Position numbers and translations under genes: made by a program. The notes below the pieces were generated by a model that saw nothing but the letters and a program-made list of their open reading frames with translations, searched no databases and had not been told where the DNA came from. Below are positions 55,217 through 61,730 of a stretch of DNA of 64,000 nt, one piece after another. The stretch comes from Aurantiacibacter atlanticus (GTDB lineage: Bacteria > Pseudomonadota > Alphaproteobacteria > Sphingomonadales > Sphingomonadaceae), in the NCBI RefSeq assembly GCF_001077815.2, contig NZ_CP011310.1:248001-312000 (forward strand), read 5' to 3'. How positions within the stretch are numbered: the first letter of the stretch is position 1; every line of letters begins with the position of its first letter.

Positions 55217-55684
55217 TTAGTTGACGGTGGAACGCCTGAGATCGCGCGCCTTGGTAAGGATGATGCCTTCAAGGCGCTGTATCGTGGCCGCCTGCACAGG
55301 AGCCTCCACCCAGGTGCCGTTCTGCAAGACCTGGCGGCTGGCCGCCACGCGCAGGGCATCGGCACGCAAGGTCTGGTCAAGAATGGCCACCGAAACCTTG
55401 ACCCGTTCAGACGGCGTGTCCGGGTTCACATACCAATCCGTGATCAGCACGCCGCCGGAACTGTCCGCCTGCGTCAGCGGCATGAAGGACAGCGTTTCGA
55501 GGCTGGCGCGCCAGAGATAGGAATTCACCCCGATGGATGTCACCTGGGCAGCCGCCAGATCGGCACGGACCCGTTCGTCATTCCCGCCGCCACAGGCCAC
55601 GAGGCCGAGAGTGGCGAAACCGAGCAGGCCCGCAGCAGCGATCCGGCGGGTCTTGTTGAACGGGCGAATGGAGGTTTGTGCCAT
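55217..55684 (-). CDS. DUF3576 family lipoprotein
   Basis: About 155 residues from ATG 55684 ([14 protein letters not shown]); a start at 55714 would add ten residues. A lipoprotein signal ([15 protein letters not shown]) precedes the DUF3576 domain, with [18 protein letters not shown] and [20 protein letters not shown]. The function is unknown. It heads the leuS-lptE-holA operon, which suggests a conserved link with envelope assembly. Confidence 0.85.
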   Translation of the reverse strand: MAQTSIRPFNKTRRIAAAGLLGFATLGLVACGGGNDERVRADLAAAQVTSIGVNSYLWRASLETLSFMPLTQADSSGGVLITDWYVNPDTPSERVKVSVAILDQTLRADALRVAASRQVLQNGTWVEAPVQAATIQRLEGIILTKARDLRRSTVN

Positions 55685-56019
55685 TTGAAGTCCTGTAATC
55701 GCGTGATGGGGCAAGGCCGCCCCGGCTTGCCGCCTCTATACAAGGCGGAAGGCGCGCGGCAAGGCGAAGCGTAACAAAGCGCACAAATGCGCGCCCTGCC
55801 CGTGAACCGGCGCTTAATGCCCGGAATGCCGATAGTGCAGGCCGGGAACAGAGCGATTCTTGTGCCGTTGCGGCAACAGTTTGAAAAAAGACTCAAACAT
55901 CAGACACATTTTGTAGAAAAAGGCCGCAGGGATGGCTAGTTAATGAGTCGCAGGAGCACGTTCGAATCGATTCTTTCGTTCATGCGTTGTCCAGCGATAG
56001 GGGATTACGGATCTAGATT
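55685..56019. other. Divergent intergenic region, 335 bases
   Basis: It lies between the DUF3576 lipoprotein gene (minus) and the beta-rich protein gene (plus). It should hold both promoters. I see no convincing ORF, RNA gene or terminator; the ORF-like stretches here have no family features. An A/T-richer patch around 55875-55925 is the most likely promoter area. Confidence 0.5.
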
Positions 56020-56814
56020 ATGGCTTTCGATGGGAACAGTTTGTCAGGCAAGGTGGCGCTTATAGCGTCTGCCATGCTGCTGGCTGTTGCCTTGCCAAGC
56101 TCAGGCTTTGCTTTCGGACTTCTCGAAAAAGATGATGCGCCCGGATCCGTGAATGAATTTTCTTTCACACCCGCCGCTGCCGATCCTGCTGTCGCGCAGA
56201 TGATTGCTGACGGCACTAGCGGGCGGGGGCGCATGATGCGCTTTACTCCGGCAGGTGCCACCAGCGCGCGCAGCGAACGATCCGTAACGGTTGCCGTGCG
56301 GATTGATCAGGAATCGGCGCGGGCGCTTGCTGCATCGGGCGTTACGGCCCAATCGCGGGACGCTGCCAATGTGTCCGGCGGCCTTCGTGTGACACCGATG
56401 CGCTATAATCTTGGCCTTACCCGTGGCTATGGCAGCTTTGGGCAAAGCTCTTCACAACTTGCCAGCCGCGTGGCCAGCAATGGCACCGGAACTGCTGCGT
56501 CAGGCGTATCCTTGTCGCGGTCGCTTTCGGATGCCGCCATTCCCGACCTGTCCACCTATGCGCCGCGCAGCACCGTTCGCAAGAATGATAGCCGCTTTGC
56601 GGCACGCGTTGAAATGGACGAAAACCGCTCTGCCACGACACGCGGCGATTTGGGCGACCAGCTTCTTGATCTCGGCGGCAGTTACCGCCTGACCAACAAT
56701 CTCGATATTACTGCAGGCGTCCGTTATGAACAGGACCGCGAGATTGTTCCCCTGCCAGATATTGATCAGCAAGACAGCCAGGCTGTTTACGTCGGCACCC
56801 AATTCCGCTTCTGA
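56020..56814 (+). CDS. Secreted, possibly outer-membrane-associated protein of unknown function
   Basis: 264 residues. A signal peptide (KVALIASAMLLAVALPSSGFA) is followed by a Ser/Ala/Arg-rich middle. The C-terminal quarter has alternating beta-strands, including LGGSYRLTNNLDITAGVRYE and a last strand AVYVGTQFRF ending in Phe, which is the usual signature of proteins inserted in the outer membrane. There are too few strands for a complete barrel. I do not recognise the family. Own promoter and own terminator. Confidence 0.75.
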   Translation: MAFDGNSLSGKVALIASAMLLAVALPSSGFAFGLLEKDDAPGSVNEFSFTPAAADPAVAQMIADGTSGRGRMMRFTPAGATSARSERSVTVAVRIDQESARALAASGVTAQSRDAANVSGGLRVTPMRYNLGLTRGYGSFGQSSSQLASRVASNGTGTAASGVSLSRSLSDAAIPDLSTYAPRSTVRKNDSRFAARVEMDENRSATTRGDLGDQLLDLGGSYRLTNNLDITAGVRYEQDREIVPLPDIDQQDSQAVYVGTQFRF

Positions 56815-56853
56815 CAACTCCGCCAGGAAGGCTCTATGAATTTGTATGCACGA

Positions 56854-56874
56854 CCTCGCTTTGGCGGGGTTTTT
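56854..56874 (+). terminator. Rho-independent terminator
   Basis: CCTCGC (56854-56859) pairs with GCGGGG (56864-56869, one T-G pair) around TTTG, followed directly by TTTTT. It lies 40 bases after the stop of the secreted protein gene and before phaB. Confidence 0.8.
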
Positions 56875-56942
56875 CTTTGCGCATATATCTCCCATTGCTT
56901 AGGATCACAGCGTAATCCGGCTAATGATTGGAGAGGAATAGA

Positions 56943-57665
56943 ATGAGCAAAATAGCAGTTGTCACTGGGGGGACGCGCGGTATCGGGCGGGCCATTTGCA
57001 AATCGTTGAAGGATGACGGCTTCACCGTCGTCGCCATCTATGCCGGCAATGAGGAGAAGGCCCGCTCTTTCACCGATGAATGCGGCATTCCTGCATATAA
57101 GGTTGATGTGGGCGATCACGAAGCCGTGCTAGCCGGTTGCAAGAAGATCGAAGAGGATGTCGGCCCTATCGATATCGTGGTGAACAATGCCGGGATCACA
57201 CGTGACGGCACCTTGCTCAAAATGAGCTATGAGGAATGGGATGATGTCATGCGCATCAACCTTGGCGGTTGCTTCAACATGGCCAAGGCTACCTTCGCCG
57301 GCATGAAAGACCGCAAATGGGGCCGCATCATCAACATCGGTTCGATCAATGGGCAGGCAGGGCAATATGGCCAGGTCAATTACGCCGCTGCCAAAAGCGG
57401 TATCCACGGCTTCACCAAGGCGCTGGCTCAAGAAGGTGCACGAAGCGGCATCACGGTCAACGCGATTGCGCCGGGCTATATAGACACCGACATGGTGGCT
57501 GCCGTCCCTGAAAACGTGCTCGAAAAGATCGTGGCAAGAATCCCGGTCGGTCGTCTCGGCCAGGCGGAAGAAATCGCTCGCGGCGTAAGCTTCCTCGCCT
57601 CGGAAGATGGCGGCTTCGTCACCGGGTCGACATTGTCGATCAACGGCGGTCAGCACATGTATTGA
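56943..57665 (+). CDS. phaB: Acetoacetyl-CoA reductase
   Basis: A 240-residue short-chain dehydrogenase that makes (R)-3-hydroxybutyryl-CoA for PHB. VVTGGTRGIGRAICK is the NADP motif, NNAGI and the Ser-Tyr-x3-Lys set (GSINGQAGQ, NYAAAKSG) the catalytic part. The sequence GQYGQVNYAAAKSG is closer to PhaB than to FabG. ATG 56943 has GGAGAGGA upstream. It is alone, without phaA or phaC nearby. An 8-bp stem (57673-57680 with 57694-57701) follows as a possible weak terminator. Confidence 0.9.
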   Translation: MSKIAVVTGGTRGIGRAICKSLKDDGFTVVAIYAGNEEKARSFTDECGIPAYKVDVGDHEAVLAGCKKIEEDVGPIDIVVNNAGITRDGTLLKMSYEEWDDVMRINLGGCFNMAKATFAGMKDRKWGRIINIGSINGQAGQYGQVNYAAAKSGIHGFTKALAQEGARSGITVNAIAPGYIDTDMVAAVPENVLEKIVARIPVGRLGQAEEIARGVSFLASEDGGFVTGSTLSINGGQHMY

Positions 57666-57711
57666 TTCGAAGGGGCGCGTTTTCCTTTCCAGCACGCGCC
57701 CGTTCGCATTG

Positions 57712-58459
57712 TCACGAGATCGTGATCCCGGCGATTTTCCATTCGCCGTTTTCACGCATCAGAGACACCGTCTCTATTGCTTCCCGGCTCTCAAATCGGG
57801 TGTGAAATCTTACGACCAGATAGCCCTTGGGAGGTGCTGGCACGCTTTCCTGCGCGACCAAAGTTCTAGTCAGCATGGCGCCCAGCGGCGCCCTGCTTCT
57901 TGCGATGCCTGTGCCCACTCCCCCAGCGTATTGAGATCCTGAAACGATTGCGCTGTCTTGTCCCAGCTTTCCTCTCAATCACCTGCATCGAGCAAGGCCT
58001 GCCACGCGCGGGCAGTCTTAGCGCCATCATTTTGAGATACAGTCGCCGGCTCTGCCGTCGTTTCGCGCAGATCGTTTCCGGGCGTGAAGGTGAGCAACGC
58101 TATTGTTGCGAGAAATGGTATCATAATGAGCAGTCCTCCGATTATCCAGACAAGGGATAGCCTCGCCTTTCCACCGTGTTCCGGTGCTGCTTCATCCGAC
58201 GTGTTTCCCCCTGGCGGGTCGCCCCCCAAATCTATGGATACAAGAGGTTTGTGTTCTGCGCCCTCTCCATCGAGCAACAGGCGGGCGGCTTCCTTGCTGC
58301 TGGTAACCTGGAGTTTGCGCCGCGCCTTGCGCAGGCGCGCATTGATGGTGTGAACCGAAAGACCAAGCTCGCTTGCCATCGATTATGCATCATGACCTTG
58401 CAGGATCAGCCGCAAGGTACCTTTTCCTTATCGGTCAGTGAATGAATGGTCCCGGCCAT
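57712..58459 (-). pseudogene. Decayed LuxR-type HTH/DUF4019 regulator-like gene
   Basis: Read with corrections, this encodes one protein: MAGTIHSLTDKEK at 58459, then an HTH (LGLSVHTINARLRKARRKL), a membrane helix (IIGGLLIMIPFLATIALL) and a DUF4019 domain (LLDAGD ... APLGAMLTRTL ... YLVVRFHTRFESREAIETVSLM). Four lesions break it. A base is missing after GAAAAG (near 58420). TAA replaces an expected Lys codon (58383-58385). TGA replaces an expected Trp codon (57975-57977). Another base is missing near 57893. Open pieces at 57975-58379 and 57712-57978 are fragments, not genes. This sphingomonad gene has clearly decayed, unless the sequence has several errors. Confidence 0.85.
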
Positions 58460-58572
58460 CTTTATCCTGCAGTCAGATCGCATGCCCGGTTCGGTCTGGT
58501 CTGCGGGATTATCGCCAGCCACCCCAAAAAATTCGTATGGGCCAAGCTTGCGTTGTCTTATGATGGCTGCCC

Positions 58573-58818
58573 ATGCAGACACCTTATCATCCGCCCGTAA
58601 AGCGCTCGGTAGAAATTGCGGGTCACAAGACCTCGATCAGTCTTGAGCCATTATTCTGGGACATGCTCCAGAGCGTGGCGGAGCGGGAGAGCCTTCCGCT
58701 CAACGCCATTATCGCGCGCGTCGATGCCGAGCGGATCGTCGTTGACAATCCGCCCGGCCTCGCAACTGCCGTCAGGCTCTGGCTTGCGGCAGATCTGTTG
58801 AAATCGCGCGATCAATAA
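58573..58818 (+). CDS. Ribbon-helix-helix domain protein
   Basis: An 81-residue protein of the RHH_4 kind. KRSVEIAGHKTSISLEPLFWDMLQSVA forms the strand and first helix (quoted by segments SVEIAGHKTSISLE and PLFWDMLQSVAERE), then LPLNAIIARVDAER and a final helix GLATAVRLWLAADLL. Possibly a small DNA-binding regulator. ATG 58573. It overlaps the convergent small membrane protein gene by seven bases. Confidence 0.8.
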   Translation: MQTPYHPPVKRSVEIAGHKTSISLEPLFWDMLQSVAERESLPLNAIIARVDAERIVVDNPPGLATAVRLWLAADLLKSRDQ

Positions 58819-59054
58819 TTGGCAGGCGGATCGCTGGCAGGGAAACTTTCGTCGCTGGCCTCGTCAACTTCGTCCCATGTATCCTTGGCGGGCTTGCTGG
58901 CCATTGAATCCGGCCCTGCGTTGCGGACCTGCGCAAAATTGCTTCCGCCCGCTTCATCAGCTGCAAAAGCTTCATTCTTCTCAGCCTGCTTCTTTTCATA
59001 ATAACGATAGCCAGCATAGCCGACGGCTCCGAGTGCTACGAGTCTCATTAACAT
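58812..59054 (-). CDS. Small membrane-anchored protein of unknown function
   Basis: About 80 residues from ATG 59054, preceded by AGGAAGG. A hydrophobic N-terminus (MLMRLVALGAVGYAGYRYY) is followed by KKQAEKNEAF, and the acidic tail ends with ESFPASDPPANY. The last motif recurs in small alphaproteobacterial proteins, but its role is not known. A longer reading from 59090 would add 12 residues. Confidence 0.65.
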   Translation of the reverse strand: MLMRLVALGAVGYAGYRYYEKKQAEKNEAFAADEAGGSNFAQVRNAGPDSMASKPAKDTWDEVDEASDESFPASDPPANY

Positions 59055-59187
59055 GACAGCCTTCCTTTCTTTTGCATTTTTAACGCGCAAGCGAAGACTT
59101 GGTTCTGGCTGAGGCCAATAATATTAGTGGCCTTATCTTGCTGCAATCACGGTTGACCGCGCAGCGCCCATTTCGCATGACTATCGC

Positions 59188-60063
59188 ATGAGCAATCGCA
59201 AACCCATTCGCAAAGCTGTCTTCCCTGTCGCCGGGCTTGGCACAAGGTTCCTTCCGGCCACCAAGGCCATACCCAAGGAACTGCTTCCCATCGTCGACAA
59301 GCCTCTGATCCAATATGCAGTTGATGAGGCGCGCGAGGCGGGAATTGAACAGATGATCTTCGTCACCGGCCGCGGCAAAACTGCCATCGTCGAACATTTC
59401 GACATCGCTTATGAGCTGGAATCCACCATGGCGGAACGCGGTAAGGATCTGGGAGTGCTGGAATCCAGCCGATTTACGCCGGGCGATATCATTACCGTGC
59501 GGCAGCAGGTGCCGCTAGGCCTTGGTCACGCGATCTGGTGCGCCCGTGCCATCGTCGGAGACGAGCCTTTCGCAATCCTGCTCCCCGATGAGATGATGGT
59601 GGGCCAGCCGGGCTGCATGGCGCAAATGATTGAGGCCTATAATGAAGTTGGCGGCAATCTTATTTCCGTGCTGGAAGTCCCGCAGGATGAAGTATCGAGC
59701 TATGGTGTGATTGATCCGGGCGAAGTCAGCGGTGCGCTAACCGAGGTCAGGGGACTGGTCGAAAAGCCACCGGCGGACAAAGCGCCTTCAAACAAGATTA
59801 TCTCGGGCCGTTATATCCTCCAGCCCGAGGTCATGCGGACCTTGGAAAATCAGGGCAAAGGTGCAGGTGGAGAAATTCAGCTGACCGATGCCATGGCGCG
59901 CATGATCGGCGACCAGCCATTCCACGCGGTAACTTTCAACGGTCAGCGATATGATTGCGGAAGCAAGACGGGTTTTGTGGAAGCGACGCTGGCGCTGGCT
60001 CTTGAGCGTGAGGATCTTGGTGCGGAAGTTCGCGCAATTGCAGAGCGGCTTCTGGCGCGATAA
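59188..60063 (+). CDS. galU: UTP-glucose-1-phosphate uridylyltransferase
   Basis: 291 residues. AVFPVAGLGTRFLPATKAIPKE is the nucleotide-binding signature. VDKPLIQYAVDEA, LLPDEMMV and YDCGSKTGFVEATLAL are the rest of the family pattern. It makes UDP-glucose, a precursor for the EPS glycosyltransferases in this window. ATG 59188. It converges with the M23 peptidase gene at a shared hairpin. Confidence 0.95.
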   Translation: MSNRKPIRKAVFPVAGLGTRFLPATKAIPKELLPIVDKPLIQYAVDEAREAGIEQMIFVTGRGKTAIVEHFDIAYELESTMAERGKDLGVLESSRFTPGDIITVRQQVPLGLGHAIWCARAIVGDEPFAILLPDEMMVGQPGCMAQMIEAYNEVGGNLISVLEVPQDEVSSYGVIDPGEVSGALTEVRGLVEKPPADKAPSNKIISGRYILQPEVMRTLENQGKGAGGEIQLTDAMARMIGDQPFHAVTFNGQRYDCGSKTGFVEATLALALEREDLGAEVRAIAERLLAR

Positions 60064-60088
60064 TCCCCGCGCATTTCCATCTAAATTA

Positions 60089-60130
60089 CATATGACAAAG
60101 GCGGGACCATTGGGCCCGCCTTTTCATATG
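60089..60130. terminator. Bidirectional terminator between galU and the M23 peptidase gene
   Basis: AAAGGCGGG (60097-60105) pairs with CCCGCCTTT (60115-60123) around a nine-base loop. The stem continues outward as CATATGA/TCATATG past one bulged C. An A-run and a T-run flank the core, so it can act on both strands. Confidence 0.85.
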
Positions 60131-60152
60131 CTGTCGATGTCGGTCAGACCGC

Positions 60153-60815
60153 TTATTCAGGGCCGCCGCGAGCTGCGCGCTCATCCTCGTCAGCATCGAG
60201 ATTGGCAACCATATAGGGAATGGGATTGACCGCTTCATTGGACACGCGGACTTCATAATGCAGATGCGGTCCGGTGGAGCGGCCTGTGGAGCCGACATAG
60301 CCGATGAGATCGCCGATGCGGACCTGCTCGCCCGAACTTACGGTGTAGCTCGATAGATGGGCATAGCGTGTTTCCATCTCGGCACCGTGGCCGATCTGGA
60401 CATAATTGCCATAGGACCCGAAATATTGCGCCTTTTCGATAATGCCATCTGCGGTGGCGTAAACAGGTGTGCCGCGCGGTGCAGCCAGATCCACGCCATT
60501 ATGGCGGCGGCGCTGGCGCAGGATCGGATGATTGCGCATGCCAAAGCCGCTGGTCAGCGTCACGCCGTCGACCGGCATGCGCGAGGGCACGGAAACTGCA
60601 AACTGGGTGGAGGTCACTTCACCGGTAGCCGTCATCGTGCCGCCGTTCTCAATGCCTTCCCAGCTGGCAAACAGCTCGGTGAATTCATTGTCGAGACCGC
60701 CCTGAGAAACATTGTTGACGGGGATTGTACCGCTGACGTCACGGGTTTCAGCCATTGCCGGAGTTGCCATTAGTGCGGCCGCGGCAGCCACGAGGCTAGT
60801 GATCTTGGCGAACAT
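60153..60815 (-). CDS. M23 family metallopeptidase
   Basis: A 220-residue secreted Zn endopeptidase that probably cuts peptidoglycan cross-links. Signal peptide LVAAAAALMATPAMA. The LytM domain has LTSGFGMRNHPIL, RHNGVDLAAPRGTPVYA (His and Asp ligands) and GPHLHYEVRV (HxH). A 100-residue region before the domain has no clear fold. ATG 60815. Confidence 0.9.
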   Translation of the reverse strand: MFAKITSLVAAAAALMATPAMAETRDVSGTIPVNNVSQGGLDNEFTELFASWEGIENGGTMTATGEVTSTQFAVSVPSRMPVDGVTLTSGFGMRNHPILRQRRRHNGVDLAAPRGTPVYATADGIIEKAQYFGSYGNYVQIGHGAEMETRYAHLSSYTVSSGEQVRIGDLIGYVGSTGRSTGPHLHYEVRVSNEAVNPIPYMVANLDADEDERAARGGPE

Positions 60816-61253
60816 ACGATCCCTTTTTCTTTTTTTTCAAACGCTTGCGCGCTTGCTTCTTAACCGCGCACATACCGTCCGTGGCGTCGCGGAAAAATTC
60901 TGTGAAACGTCGGAACCCCCCGCCGTCTCTTGAGTTTGATGTATGCGGTTAAAAGTTAACTACACAATACCAGCGCAGCTATCGCGCGGCAGACTGGCTG
61001 CAAGATGCGCCGAGTCGTTGAAACACCGCTTTATCGCACCCTCAGAAAATTCCGATTGCTGCCGATTCCGGGCAGATTTTCATGGATTTGCACGATTTTA
61101 CCGTGTCGCACCGTGAATCTAATGGAATAGCTTGATCCCGGCGAAGCGTGGCAGTTTCCGGCGTCAAGGGCGGTGCGAAAGCTCGCGAATCGCAGCCACA
61201 CGTCACAGGTGCCCAAAAGGGTTGAGCGGGGCCGAAAAGGTTTGAAGGCGTCT
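60816..61253. other. Intergenic region, 438 bases, no gene seen
   Basis: It lies upstream of the M23 peptidase gene and downstream of bcp (both minus strand). Open readings here have no start sites or family features that I can support. A T-rich stretch at 60825-60840 and an A/T-rich patch at 60935-60970 are the best candidates for the peptidase promoter region. No RNA gene is visible. Confidence 0.5.
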
Positions 61254-61730
61254 TTACAGCGCCTTTGCGGCTGCCAGCACTTCTTCGGCATGGCCCTTTA
61301 CCTTCACCTTGCGCCACACTTGCACAATTCGGCCTTCCGCGTCGATCAGATATGTGGTGCGTTCCATGCCCATATATTTGCGGCCATACATGTTCTTTTC
61401 CACCCAGATTCCCAGCGCCTCCGCAATGCCATCGTCATCTGCATCGGATGCGAGCGGCGCTGCGAGGGAATGTTTGGCAATGAATTTCTCATGCTTTTTG
61501 GGTGGATCCTTGCTCACCCCCAACAGCTCTGTTTCGGCTGCGTCGAAAGCGGATTTCATCGCAGTGAAGTCCTTGTTCTCGGTGGTGCAGCCAGGGGTAT
61601 CGTCTTTCGGATAGAAGAACATGACCAGCTTCCTCCCCTTAAAATCAGAAGGTTTCACGCTGTCGCCATCAGGCGTCTGCATGGCAATATCGGGCATCTT
61701 GTCCCCGGTATCGGGCCTCTCGCTCATCAT
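61254..61730 (-). CDS. bcp: Thioredoxin-dependent thiol peroxidase (Bcp/PrxQ)
   Basis: A 158-residue peroxiredoxin that reduces peroxides. The peroxidatic Cys lies in YPKDDTPGCTTENKDF (about residue 47). The usual resolving Cys five residues later is absent (Asn in that region), so it may be a 1-Cys form. The ATG at 61730 overlaps the glnE stop (ATGA), and glnE-bcp is a common pairing in the group. Confidence 0.9.
   Translation of the reverse strand: MMSERPDTGDKMPDIAMQTPDGDSVKPSDFKGRKLVMFFYPKDDTPGCTTENKDFTAMKSAFDAAETELLGVSKDPPKKHEKFIAKHSLAAPLASDADDDGIAEALGIWVEKNMYGRKYMGMERTTYLIDAEGRIVQVWRKVKVKGHAEEVLAAAKAL

Noticed and set aside
53784..55220. 478-codon plus-strand frame antisense to leuS
   Set aside because: Shadow of the leucyl-tRNA synthetase gene, of low-complexity His/Arg/Pro-rich composition.
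57666..57711. Strong terminator after phaB
   Set aside because: GGGCGCGT/ACGCGCCC forms an 8-bp stem but with a 13-base loop and no T-run; noted only as a weak possibility.
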